DNA of 16,951 nucleotides from NCBI GenBank assembly GCA_030043455.1, contig JASHXQ010000262.1, forward strand, positions 1 through 16,951, read 5' to 3'. The notes beneath the pieces are model-generated. The model was not told the origin of the DNA. It saw only the letters and a program-made list of their open reading frames with translations, and ran no database searches. Shown here one piece after another: positions 8,276 through 14,734 of the stretch (position 1 is the stretch's first letter; the number at the start of each line of letters is the position of its first letter). This DNA comes from Nitrososphaerales archaeon. Lineage in GTDB: Archaea; Thermoproteota; Nitrososphaeria; Nitrososphaerales; CADDZS01. Both the position numbers and the translations under genes were made by a program.

Positions 8276-9546
8276 CAAGCTAGTTTTTCCTCTCTGAATT
8301 CGTCTTGCAGCCTCAACGTCTCTACTCCCGAAGCGAGGATCCGTCTCTGATAGTCCAGCTTGGATTCACCACTCTTTTGGCTGTCGCGGGTGACACGGAG
8401 CAGCTCCACGGCAGATTGTACGCCCTTATCTCCCTTCAGATTTTCCTGGGAGACTTTTACATTGCCTATATTCTCCCGGAAGAGGTTTGCCTCAATCTGG
8501 CTGGGATCTTCCCCGGCGAGTTTGTTGGCTTCAAACTCTTTGGAAGAGAGTCCGAAGCGGTTGAACTGTACATAGACCGCGCCTCTGTTAGATAGTTCTC
8601 GTTGGAGTTCGACGAAATTGATGTCCGTCGTCTTTCCGCCGGACAGCTCCCCTTTTACGCGAATGATCACCACCTTGCCATTTACTTCGAGTTCTTCCAG
8701 CTTGGTGGTAAGCTCGCGTTTAGCCTGGGCCGAATTCTTGCCGGTGACCTCAAAGGAAAAATAGCATCCTTCGAACCCCTTGACCTCTACAAAATCGACT
8801 TGGTTGACTTTCTCAGCAAAGTCTACAACGAAAAACCCACGTTTTGTCCCTCTAGCTGTGTCCTCGATATCTTTTCCGTACCCAGTAAACAATGGTCCCG
8901 GAAAAGCTATCTTGGGGTACCCAGGTTGCGTAAACTGGTCAGTGACGTGGATGTGCCCGCCCGCGTAGTAATCAAAGCCCTTGGGAAAAAGACTGAGGGG
9001 CACCGTCTCCATTTCCGAAAGAAAAGCGGGCTTCAACTCCGTGATACCGCTGTGGAAGGCAAAAACCTTGAAGCCCTTTTCTGCTTCCAGTCGCGCTTTG
9101 TCCAAGTTTTCAAAGGTCTTGCTTTCGAGTCCGATCCTTCTAGCTGAAATCCCGGCGAGCTTGGCCTTGGTCTTGGGATCTACCATGAACTGGAGGATCA
9201 CCTTTCCCGCCTCATCCAACCTGCTCTTCATGATGTTGGTCAGAATCCCCGCGGTGTCGAGGATGTCAATAATAGAAGTTCCGGTGGGGGTGTAGTCGTG
9301 ACTCCCATAAATCGCGTACACGGGAATGTCCACTGCTTGTAGAAGCCGGAGTGTTTTGATTGTCTCGTTGACTATCGTGAGGTCCGGGATACTCACGTGA
9401 AAGATATCCCCGCAGATCAGGACGAAATCTACTTGAAGCTCGATGCACTTTTCGACCGCGTCCTCGAAGGCCTCTCTCTCCAACTGCCGGAGAATCGGCT
9501 CTCGGAAAGCGCCTAAATGGATGTCCGAAAGGTGTGCGAATCTCAT
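8275..9546 (-). CDS. mre11: DNA double-strand break repair nuclease Mre11
   Basis: Mn-dependent exo/endonuclease of the Mre11-Rad50 complex, 423 residues. The calcineurin-like phosphoesterase motifs are in order: D8 and H10 in SDIHLG, D47 in CGDIFH, GSHD at 81-84, H165 in FHSG, and H198 and H200 in GGHIH. These positions track the Pyrococcus Mre11 metal ligands closely, except that the usual asparagine of GNHD is serine here (S82). The C-terminal third should hold the capping domain and the Rad50-binding helices. The frame extends upstream for 41 more codons, but these overlap herA and are not Mre11-like. ATG 9546 begins MRFAHLSDIH as expected. A GAAGGT stretch, overlapping the herA stop, precedes it. 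The gap from herA is 10 bases. Confidence 0.97.
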   Translation of the reverse strand: MRFAHLSDIHLGAFREPILRQLEREAFEDAVEKCIELQVDFVLICGDIFHVSIPDLTIVNETIKTLRLLQAVDIPVYAIYGSHDYTPTGTSIIDILDTAGILTNIMKSRLDEAGKVILQFMVDPKTKAKLAGISARRIGLESKTFENLDKARLEAEKGFKVFAFHSGITELKPAFLSEMETVPLSLFPKGFDYYAGGHIHVTDQFTQPGYPKIAFPGPLFTGYGKDIEDTARGTKRGFFVVDFAEKVNQVDFVEVKGFEGCYFSFEVTGKNSAQAKRELTTKLEELEVNGKVVIIRVKGELSGGKTTDINFVELQRELSNRGAVYVQFNRFGLSSKEFEANKLAGEDPSQIEANLFRENIGNVKVSQENLKGDKGVQSAVELLRVTRDSQKSGESKLDYQRRILASGVETLRLQDEFREEKLA

Positions 9547-9556
9547 CCAGAAACCT

Positions 9557-11134
9557 TCAAACGGCGAATTTCTCTCGGCTGAGATCGAACGGATCGGGGT
9601 TCTCGCGAGCTTTCTTCTTCGTCTCCGCCACTTTCTCATCGAATAGAGGTGTATAGATCGGTACGGCAAATTTAGTGAAGATGCTACTCACGATCGCCTC
9701 GCCCTTGTCGAGGCTCGCAATCGTCCGGTCTTCGTCAGAAAGATCCTGGGCGGAGCTTTCCATGACCGCCCGGCGCTCAGCCACCATCTCGTTGCCCAAA
9801 ATGATCTTGGTATTCATGTTGGTCAACACCATCTGGGGAATCACGCTCGTGAGCTGAGTAATCGCAACCAGACCCACCTTGAACTTTCTTCCTTCTCGGG
9901 CAATGGTACTGTAGATGTTGGAGCTCTGTTCCATCGCCTCTGCTGAAAGTACCCTTGGCGCTTCCTCGATGACGATGCTTACGGGGGAAAGCTGATTCAG
10001 AGTCCCTTCAGCTTTAGCTTTCCTGTGGCCGTAGAAGATTTCGTTGGAGATGATACTCCCGACGATCAGTTCGGCCTCGTCACTCAGGCGGGAGGTGTCG
10101 ATCACGACGATTCTGCCATTTTCGAGAGACTTTGTGATCTCCCCGATTGTAGCCCGACCGGCATCTGTAGAGAAAATATCCATGTCGCAGAGGATCTGAC
10201 CGTCTCTAGCCGTGATACCGAGTGCCCTCCGGAATTTCCTTTGAAGAACTTGCAGAGTCCTGGGGGTGGTGCCCTCCACAGCAGTACCGAGGACCAAGTG
10301 TTGCAGCCATTGATTTAGGTAGGTCCTGTAGTAGCTGGCGATGGCATCTTGTTGAGCATCTGTGAAGGAAATGATCCCCTCGAAATGCTCGGGATTGAGG
10401 GTATCCAGATTCACTACCAGGGTGTTCTTGCCCATCACTGCGTCTGAAGAGTAGTAGACCAAGTTGCGCCCTGCTTTTGGGTGATCCTTGAGACCGATCC
10501 CGTCGCGGCCGTAGTACTCGTCGTGAGGATCCAAGACTAGAATCCCCACCTTGCCGATATCCATCAGACTCCATAGTATCACCTTCAACAGATTGCTCTT
10601 CCCACGGCCAGTGGTTGCCGGGATGAGGATGTGATGAGTAAAGGCAGAATCACCATCAAGATAGACGGGAACTTCGAGAACCTTCGAGCCACTTCGGACC
10701 TGCCCTAAGTAGACAGGGTTTCGAGGAGGAACCGAGAGAAATGCCATGTCTTTTTCAGTAGCAAAACGGATGGAGGTGAAAAATGGAGGCATGACTTTCG
10801 GGATCTTCACCTCTTTTTTATCCAGGAAGATCTTGGCGATCGGTTTTACTGAGGCGCAGACATAATTTCGCAGCTTCGGGTCCATAAAATCAATACCGGC
10901 GGAGTATCCCTCCAGCTTTAAACCTGCGGCCAGCTCTCGCACTGATCCTGGAATCTGACTCCCGTAGGCGAGATCGTTCACTTTCAAGATCAGATAACTA
11001 TTCTCATCAATATCAGTGACAAGAAGATCCCCCAGCTCGATGTTCTGATCGCTTTTCTGTCTGACGAGGATGTTCGCGACTGAACCTCCCACAACCTGAC
11101 CTGCAATTTCGATGGGATTGCTATTGTCACTCAA
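9557..11134 (-). CDS. herA: HerA DNA translocase / bipolar helicase ATPase
   Basis: Hexameric FtsK/HerA-family ATPase that pumps DNA during end resection together with NurA; 525 residues. The N-terminal HAS barrel covers about residues 1-110 ([25 protein letters not shown]). The P-loop is ATTGRGKS at 173-180, with alanine at the first position instead of glycine. An acidic DPHDEYY block is at 202-208, the Walker B strand IVIEEAPR at 387-394, and a probable arginine finger around AREGRK at 412-417, followed by ITQLTSVIP. The start is TTG; the next ATG is at residue 84 and would delete most of the barrel. It is in the same reading phase as nurA, separated by the nurA TGA and 15 bases. A GAGG stretch lies upstream of the TTG, overlapping the nurA stop. 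Confidence 0.95.
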   Translation of the reverse strand: MSDNSNPIEIAGQVVGGSVANILVRQKSDQNIELGDLLVTDIDENSYLILKVNDLAYGSQIPGSVRELAAGLKLEGYSAGIDFMDPKLRNYVCASVKPIAKIFLDKKEVKIPKVMPPFFTSIRFATEKDMAFLSVPPRNPVYLGQVRSGSKVLEVPVYLDGDSAFTHHILIPATTGRGKSNLLKVILWSLMDIGKVGILVLDPHDEYYGRDGIGLKDHPKAGRNLVYYSSDAVMGKNTLVVNLDTLNPEHFEGIISFTDAQQDAIASYYRTYLNQWLQHLVLGTAVEGTTPRTLQVLQRKFRRALGITARDGQILCDMDIFSTDAGRATIGEITKSLENGRIVVIDTSRLSDEAELIVGSIISNEIFYGHRKAKAEGTLNQLSPVSIVIEEAPRVLSAEAMEQSSNIYSTIAREGRKFKVGLVAITQLTSVIPQMVLTNMNTKIILGNEMVAERRAVMESSAQDLSDEDRTIASLDKGEAIVSSIFTKFAVPIYTPLFDEKVAETKKKARENPDPFDLSREKFAV

Positions 11135-11149
11135 AACCGTACGTCTGCC

Positions 11150-12247
11150 TCAAAAGCCTGCAATAGTATTGAGCAGATTGTGAGCATCACCTGCGCGGAT
11201 GTGGGGCACAAATCTTCCTTGTTTGTTCAAACCGGAAATCTGGGAAGAAATTAGGGCGCGGTAGTAGTCAATCTCGTTTTTGGAAACTCGCGAAGACAGA
11301 TCCGCATCAACCAAGCCATATGGATAACCCGGAAAAGTGGGATCTGATGAATTAGAGCAGAAGAGGTTCAGGATTTCAGAAACTTTTTCTTGGTCCAGCT
11401 TTTTGAATTGATCCAGTTGGAAGTCGAGTCTAAATATCCAGTCAGAAAAGGATTGTAACTTCACCGCCACGCAAAAAACGTGATGCTTATGCGATTCAAA
11501 GATGGGGTGCCACCATTCGCCCGTGATTTGGTTAAGGTCTGCAAATTGGCTGATGGCACCCAAAACCGAGGACCCTGTATCCGTGAAAAGCCCGCTTGTT
11601 TTTGAGAGGCTCGCCAGTACGACTTCTCTCTCCTGGGTAGTTTTTTCTAATTTTAGAAAGTGTTTCCAACCCCGCTGAAAAACTTGCAAACTTCCATCCA
11701 GAACCACCACATCGTCTTGGTCCAGCGATTTCGCCACGGCTTCCGCAAACTTCCATTCCGCGGCACTTCTCACCACGGAGGCTAACTTTGAGACACTTCC
11801 GGCTTGAGTAACGTCGTCCGTTAAGCGCTCGATATACTTCATCACGAATTCGGAGGCCTCTGGAATTAGCCGGGCAAATTCTAGTTTGGCGGGCACAAGA
11901 ATCGTCTCAAAGAGTAGCTCTCCATTTCTCACTCTGGAATAAATCGCTGAGAAAAACTCAATCTCCGGGATTTCTAGGATCGCTTGTCTCTCATTGTTCC
12001 GCCAGACACATGCGTAAATCCTGTTGAGTTGTACCGAAAAATTTGGGGCACCCAGCAGCTCTAGATTCCCACCGTCCACAAAGGCTATCTTACGATTGGT
12101 TCTTGCTGGTCTGATCGGAAAGAAGGACTCCTTTTTGAAGGGGAACGCGTTCACGTCAGGATCTCGAAAGTACGGGTTGCCCAGGGAGTGTTCGCCCATC
12201 TGTAAGTCAAGGCGAGCAATGATTTCTTTCGCAGCTTCAACACTCAA
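11150..12247 (-). CDS. nurA: 5'-3' nuclease NurA
   Basis: RNase H-fold, Mn-dependent nuclease that forms a dimer against the HerA hexamer and resects broken ends; 365 residues. The first catalytic aspartate is D58 in FVDGGN, the second acidic strand is VVLDGSLQ at about 182-188, and the C-terminal motifs YGLVDADLSSR (310-320) and AGDAHNLL (352-359) supply the later active-site residues. The start is TTG at 12247, directly after an in-frame TAG, with no ATG until residue 17. A GGGAG Shine-Dalgarno site 8 bases upstream supports the TTG. It is the first gene of the four-gene operon, with its own promoter about 70 bases upstream. The identification rests on motifs plus gene order, since NurA diverges widely. 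Confidence 0.92.
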   Translation of the reverse strand: MSVEAAKEIIARLDLQMGEHSLGNPYFRDPDVNAFPFKKESFFPIRPARTNRKIAFVDGGNLELLGAPNFSVQLNRIYACVWRNNERQAILEIPEIEFFSAIYSRVRNGELLFETILVPAKLEFARLIPEASEFVMKYIERLTDDVTQAGSVSKLASVVRSAAEWKFAEAVAKSLDQDDVVVLDGSLQVFQRGWKHFLKLEKTTQEREVVLASLSKTSGLFTDTGSSVLGAISQFADLNQITGEWWHPIFESHKHHVFCVAVKLQSFSDWIFRLDFQLDQFKKLDQEKVSEILNLFCSNSSDPTFPGYPYGLVDADLSSRVSKNEIDYYRALISSQISGLNKQGRFVPHIRAGDAHNLLNTIAGF

Positions 12248-12255
12248 CTAAAAAT

Positions 12256-12260
12256 CTCCC
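12256..12260 (-). promoter_or_regulatory. Shine-Dalgarno site of nurA
   Basis: GGGAG lies 8 bases before the TTG start of nurA on the minus strand. It is the clearest ribosome binding site in the window and decides the TTG start, because an in-frame stop directly precedes that codon. It implies a leadered mRNA here, unlike most neighbouring genes. Confidence 0.6.
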
Positions 12261-12310
12261 AAAGATTTTCTGAAATTGAAAGAAACAGTATCGATGGCAG
12301 CTCTCCCGGT

Positions 12311-12320
12311 ACTTTTAAAC
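12311..12320 (-). promoter_or_regulatory. Putative TATA box of the nurA-herA-mre11-rad50 operon
   Basis: GTTTAAAAGT on the minus strand is the best TATA-like element between the zinc miniprotein and nurA. It lies about 69 bases before the TTG start, predicting a leader of roughly 40 bases, which agrees with the presence of a Shine-Dalgarno site. Confidence 0.45.
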
Positions 12321-12364
12321 AATACATCCAAAAATTCTGCAAAGGTCTCTTCAAAACATTCTGG

Positions 12365-12390
12365 GTATGATCAAGACCTGGTGATCATAC
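12365..12390. repeat. Perfect 9-bp inverted repeat, candidate operator or terminator
   Basis: GTATGATCA (12365-12373) and TGATCATAC (12382-12390) are exact reverse complements separated by 8 bases. The element starts 45 bases upstream of the nurA operon TATA-like box and 23 bases beyond the stop of the zinc miniprotein. It could be an operator for a dimeric regulator of the repair operon, or a terminator hairpin for the upstream transcript. No T-run follows directly on the minus strand, which slightly favours an operator. Confidence 0.6.
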
Positions 12391-12412
12391 TTTATGGAAA
12401 CTTTGGGTTTCG

Positions 12413-12613
12413 CTATGCGTTTTGCAATTTCTTAAATTGGTCTAGGGTAAGACCTTTGGACTTAGCAAAGGCTACTAGGCGTCTCGAGCTGAACTCACAC
12501 TCCCGGCAGATCCACGCAGAGCACACGGCACAATACTTGACTTCTTTGACACTTGAATCGTTCAGGGTCAACCGGCACACGTCACAGACGCCGTTCTGCC
12601 ATTTCTCCGCCAT
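12413..12613 (-). CDS. Small six-cysteine zinc-binding protein, function unknown
   Basis: A 66-residue protein with three CxxC knuckles: C10/C13, C28/C31 and C36/C39. The CAVCSAWICREC segment resembles treble-clef or B-box-like zinc modules of small archaeal and viral proteins. A basic, helical C-terminal tail (about 43-66) follows. It could bind nucleic acid or act as a protein adaptor. No enzymatic domain is present. The ATG at 12613 follows the stop of the PNPOx gene by 11 bases, so the two are probably cotranscribed. The repair operon starts 165 bases downstream on the same strand. Cysteine spacing makes it a real gene despite its size. Its role is unknown. Confidence 0.75.
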   Translation of the reverse strand: MAEKWQNGVCDVCRLTLNDSSVKEVKYCAVCSAWICRECEFSSRRLVAFAKSKGLTLDQFKKLQNA

Positions 12614-12624
12614 AGATGATTTCC

Positions 12625-13047
12625 CTAGCCATACGCCGAAATAAGCGGTACTTTGGAGTCACCGCTGGGTTTGGAAGAAAAGATTTCCTTCACCTCCAGC
12701 ACCCACACACGGTGGGGTTTGGACCCGAAACCGTGTTCTTTCAATTTAGCATTCGCCTGTTCGACGAGTTCGCTATCCGTGACCTCGGAGGCTTCTCCCT
12801 TCAACTGATAACCACCCATAGTCTCAGTGTCGATCACAGAGGCAGCTACTTTATTCCAGGAGGTTAGATTCGCGAAGGTCTTGTTTTCGTAAAGATCCCC
12901 GAAGAGCATCTTGTCGTTGTCTCCCACGATTCCCAAAACGAAGCGCGGCGAAATGTTGGGCACACCGGCTTTATCGACACTTCCGATCAGAGCAACGTTA
13001 TCGTTCTTTATCAAGAGCCGGAGAACCTCTTCAGGGATTTGGACCAA
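12625..13047 (-). CDS. Pyridoxamine 5'-phosphate oxidase-like (FMN-binding split barrel) protein
   Basis: A 140-residue protein of the PNPOx-like split beta-barrel family, which bind FMN, F420 or haem as dimers and act on small redox substrates. Typical features are an N-terminal helix (IPEEVLRLLIKN), a first strand pair VALIGSVDKAGVPNISPRF, the block DLYENKTFANLTSWNKVAASVID, and GYQLKGEASEV. The length equals the minimal stand-alone family members. It is not a true PdxH, which is longer. The start is TTG 13047: an in-frame TGA lies four codons upstream and no ATG or GTG fits. A TATA-like box about 33 bases upstream fits a short leader. It is first in a likely two-gene unit with the zinc miniprotein and divergent from the DUF488 gene. 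Confidence 0.85.
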   Translation of the reverse strand: MVQIPEEVLRLLIKNDNVALIGSVDKAGVPNISPRFVLGIVGDNDKMLFGDLYENKTFANLTSWNKVAASVIDTETMGGYQLKGEASEVTDSELVEQANAKLKEHGFGSKPHRVWVLEVKEIFSSKPSGDSKVPLISAYG

Positions 13048-13075
13048 AGGAACTTCGATTCAACCGCCCATTTCC

Positions 13076-13085
13076 ACAGAATTAA
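13076..13085 (-). promoter_or_regulatory. Putative TATA box of the PNPOx-like gene
   Basis: On the minus strand CTTTAATTCT is centred about 33 bases before the TTG at 13047. It lies in the 106-base region between divergent genes, with the DUF488 promoter on the other side. Confidence 0.4.
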
Positions 13086-13123
13086 AGTGATTTCCCAATT
13101 CTCTCTCCTTCGGAAAACAAGAG

Positions 13124-13133
13124 AAAGATAATA
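13124..13133 (+). promoter_or_regulatory. Putative TATA box of the DUF488 gene
   Basis: AAAGATAATA is centred about 26 bases before the TTG start at 13154, the spacing of a leaderless archaeal promoter. Confidence 0.4.
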
Positions 13134-13153
13134 GTGAGTCAAGACAGCTCTCG

Positions 13154-13579
13154 TTGAGTTTGACCATCAACACAAAATCGATCTACGAGGCCAAAGAAAA
13201 GTCAGACGGCCTGCGGGTGCTCATCGCCCGGTTTTATCCACGTGGTGTCAAAAAGTCACATTTTGATCTCTGGCTGCGTCACGCTTCTCCCGAAGTTGCT
13301 CTACTCAAGAGGTACAAAAGCGGCGAGGTTGACTGGAAGGAATTCTCTAAAGAATTTAGGAAACAGATTAGGGAGTCTCCATACTCCAAGCAAGCGATTC
13401 AGGATCTCGTGGAGCTCCTCGGGAAAGAGAAAGTAGTCACCCTTCTCTGCTACGAAAAAGAAGGGGTAAACTGTCACCGGTATCTAGTTAAGGCGATCGT
13501 GGAGACTACAATCCGGCGACGAAAGAAAGCCACTTCAAGCCCGAGAAAAGGCAAGGAAAAAGAGCGGATTGATCGCTAG
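13154..13579 (+). CDS. DUF488 family protein
   Basis: A 141-residue cytosolic protein of the DUF488 (YeaO-like) family, whose biochemical function is unsettled. Family hallmarks are RVLIARFYPRGV at residues 21-32 followed by FDLWLRHASPEV, the WKEFSKEFRKQI helix, and the C-terminal LLCYEKEGVNCHR at 97-109. The latter carries the conserved cysteine C99 and the C107-H108-R109 signature. The last 20 residues are very basic and low in complexity, outside the family core, and their DNA overlaps the end of a convergent small gene. The start is TTG: the frame has no ATG or GTG back to the stop at 13088. A second TTG two codons on is possible. It is divergent from the PNPOx-like gene. Confidence 0.88.
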   Translation: MSLTINTKSIYEAKEKSDGLRVLIARFYPRGVKKSHFDLWLRHASPEVALLKRYKSGEVDWKEFSKEFRKQIRESPYSKQAIQDLVELLGKEKVVTLLCYEKEGVNCHRYLVKAIVETTIRRRKKATSSPRKGKEKERIDR

Positions 13580-13762
13580 AATCGTTCCGATAATTCCCTC
13601 GATGTTTTCAAAGGGCGCGAGCGCTCCGGCGAGTCCGAGATAGAAAGGTGAGTTTCCTGACCCTATGCTTATCACAAACAGCGTTTTTGAGGCGCTGTCC
13701 AAAAGCAGGATGATTCCAAGAAAGCACAGTAGCTCTACAATCAGATATTTTCTAGAGTTCAA
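13535..13762 (-). CDS. Small two-helix membrane protein, hypothetical
   Basis: A 75-residue protein with one strong hydrophobic helix near the N-terminus (VELLCFLGIILLLDSA) and one at the C-terminus (GTILAINPLFFLAFS), joined by a Gly/Pro-rich loop. It is not recognised as a known family. The membrane-protein composition with a charged N-terminus (NSRKY) favours a real gene over chance. The start is TTG 13762, fixed by an in-frame TAG two codons upstream. Its 3' end overlaps the convergent DUF488 gene by 45 bases, so either the overlap is real or one gene ends differently. The promoter is not clear. Confidence 0.5.
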   Translation of the reverse strand: MNSRKYLIVELLCFLGIILLLDSASKTLFVISIGSGNSPFYLGLAGALAPFENIEGIIGTILAINPLFFLAFSRA

Positions 13763-13798
13763 GTACTAGGATCGGTCAAAGCTGTCCCCGGTAAGAAA

Positions 13799-13819
13799 CA
13801 AAATTCCTTGCGGATTTTG
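13799..13819. repeat. CCTTGCGG hairpin, copy 1
   Basis: CAAAAT (13799-13804) and ATTTTG (13814-13819) form a perfect 6-bp inverted repeat whose 9-base loop contains CCTTGCGG. It lies about 90 bases upstream of the first NitrOD5-like gene and 37 bases upstream of the divergent membrane-protein gene. Two more copies of the octamer follow each NitrOD5-like gene. Confidence 0.4.
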
Positions 13820-13876
13820 CGACCGAATCTACAAACCACAAAACAGTCTCCTGAATTCATATTCGTAGGCCATATC

Positions 13877-13885
13877 TAATTTATT
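13877..13885 (+). promoter_or_regulatory. Putative TATA box of the first NitrOD5-like gene
   Basis: TAATTTATT is centred 25 bases before the ATG at 13906, an almost ideal distance for a leaderless archaeal promoter. Confidence 0.5.
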
Positions 13886-13905
13886 CAGCGACAACCTATG
13901 CCAAT

Positions 13906-14223
13906 ATGCCTTTTAGTACATTGTCCGAATTTGACGAGATCCTGGTCAGCGCAACAGACAATGCCCTAGTGACCGTCGTGGGCGTACCAGTGGCTACCGC
14001 GATCAAATTCTACATGGATGTCTCCCTGATATCCAAGGACATTGACAAGTTTCGCTGGCAGCTAAATCGCTACGTGTCTGGTTCAAAACTCGTAGAGGAC
14101 AGAATCATTCGCAATCTCGCTGAATCTCTGGAATCGGATCGAGCTCTCGCGGTTTCACCGGAAAGCGCCGGAGATCTCAAGGCCTTCGTGCAGACCTGCC
14201 GTGCAGAGTTCTCCTTGAAGTAG
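13906..14223 (+). CDS. Small NitrOD5-like protein, first of a tandem pair
   Basis: A 105-residue soluble protein clearly paralogous to the next gene. Shared blocks are EF at the start, SA-D-AL at about 15-20, VG at 25, the G-KLVE-I-L segment at about 58-70, and the ending TCR-F-L at about 97-104. The pattern of two N-terminal helices, a mid-domain F-L and a KLVE helix resembles, from memory, the NitrOD5 domain, proposed as an output domain of archaeal two-component systems in Nitrososphaerota. Here it stands alone without a receiver or kinase. It is the more diverged copy: it lacks the glycines of the partner (VGEAVGG becomes VGVPVAT). ATG 13906 fits a leaderless promoter. Paralogy is seen directly; the domain name is a recollection to be tested. 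Confidence 0.7.
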   Translation: MPFSTLSEFDEILVSATDNALVTVVGVPVATAIKFYMDVSLISKDIDKFRWQLNRYVSGSKLVEDRIIRNLAESLESDRALAVSPESAGDLKAFVQTCRAEFSLK

Positions 14224-14236
14224 GCTTTTCGCAGAA

Positions 14237-14254
14237 TCCGCGATCCCTTGCGGA
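14237..14254. repeat. CCTTGCGG hairpin, copy 2
   Basis: TCCGC (14237-14241) and GCGGA (14250-14254) pair around an 8-base loop, and the 3' half carries CCTTGCGG (14246-14253). It begins 14 bases after the stop of the first NitrOD5-like gene, so it may be a 3' hairpin of that transcript. It is followed by A residues rather than T residues on the plus strand. Confidence 0.4.
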
Positions 14255-14346
14255 AAAACGGATTTAGAATTCATATTCTGAGAGCCTCACGCTATTTATC
14301 CAAATCAAGGGTAATTCCTCCTATTTCCTCCTCGAGCTGTGATTCT

Positions 14347-14673
14347 TTGAATACGCCCTCCGATAATCGCGAATTCAACGTCCTTCTGTTATCGGCCGTT
14401 GACAAGGCTCTAGCAGAAAGTGTGGGTGAGGCAGTCGGTGGTGCGCTCAAAGCTTTCATCCCCGTTGGGGTGGTTGCAACAGACCCAAAGGGTTTTGCGA
14501 CGAAACTGGAAAGACTGACTGGAGGAAACAAGCTCGTGGAGCAGAAAATCATGAAACATCTCGAGGAGCTGATCTCCCAGCGAAGCACGAAGCCGGTGGA
14601 TCCAGTAATGCTAAGTCGGCTCGACTTCGGACAATTTGTCGAAACCTGCCGTGGTCAATTCAATCTGAACTAA
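14347..14673 (+). CDS. Small NitrOD5-like protein, second of a tandem pair
   Basis: A 108-residue soluble protein, paralogue of the preceding gene. It keeps the more canonical form: EFNVLLLSAVDKAL, then VGEAVGGALKAF, then DPKGFATKLERLTGG, NKLVEQKIMKHLEELI and the shared ending FVETCRGQFNLN. The helix pattern and the GG-KLVE-IM-L segment are close to what I recall of NitrOD5. The frame opens at TTG 14248, but the first 33 codons are Ser/Arg-rich with no counterpart in the paralogue. TTG 14347 aligns with the partner's ATG (EF at residues 9-10 versus 8-9) and is preceded by an AT-rich CTATTTCC at about 20-30 bases. A basic N-terminal extension from 14248 cannot be excluded. A regulatory or adaptor role is inference. 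Confidence 0.7.
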   Translation: MNTPSDNREFNVLLLSAVDKALAESVGEAVGGALKAFIPVGVVATDPKGFATKLERLTGGNKLVEQKIMKHLEELISQRSTKPVDPVMLSRLDFGQFVETCRGQFNLN

Positions 14674-14692
14674 TCTCGTCGCGTTGTTTTCT

Positions 14693-14730
14693 TCAAATAA
14701 AAAAGAAGGGGAGAACCCCTTGCGGGGTTC
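14693..14730 (-). terminator. Hairpin plus T-run terminator of the propeller gene (contains CCTTGCGG copy 3)
   Basis: GAACCCC (14713-14719) and GGGGTTC (14724-14730) form a perfect 7-bp stem with a TTGC loop. On the minus strand it begins 4 bases after the propeller gene's stop codon and is followed by a pyrimidine- and T-rich tract ending in TTCTTTTTTATTTG. This is a convincing terminator for that gene and may also act on transcripts of the convergent NitrOD5-like gene. The stem-loop includes CCTTGCGG. Confidence 0.7.
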
Positions 14731-14734
14731 ATCG

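Noticed and set aside
8602..9147. 181-codon plus-strand frame opposite mre11
   Set aside because: Antisense to the conserved nuclease domain; its composition follows from the opposite strand's codons.
9547..9669. 41-residue Arg-rich N-terminal extension of Mre11
   Set aside because: It overlaps the end of herA, is not Mre11-like, and ATG 9546 gives the expected MRFAHLSDIH start.
14248..14346. 33-residue Ser/Arg-rich N-terminal extension of the second NitrOD5-like protein
   Set aside because: No counterpart in the paralogue, and its first codon lies inside the copy 2 hairpin. TTG 14347 aligns with the paralogue's start. Not fully excluded.
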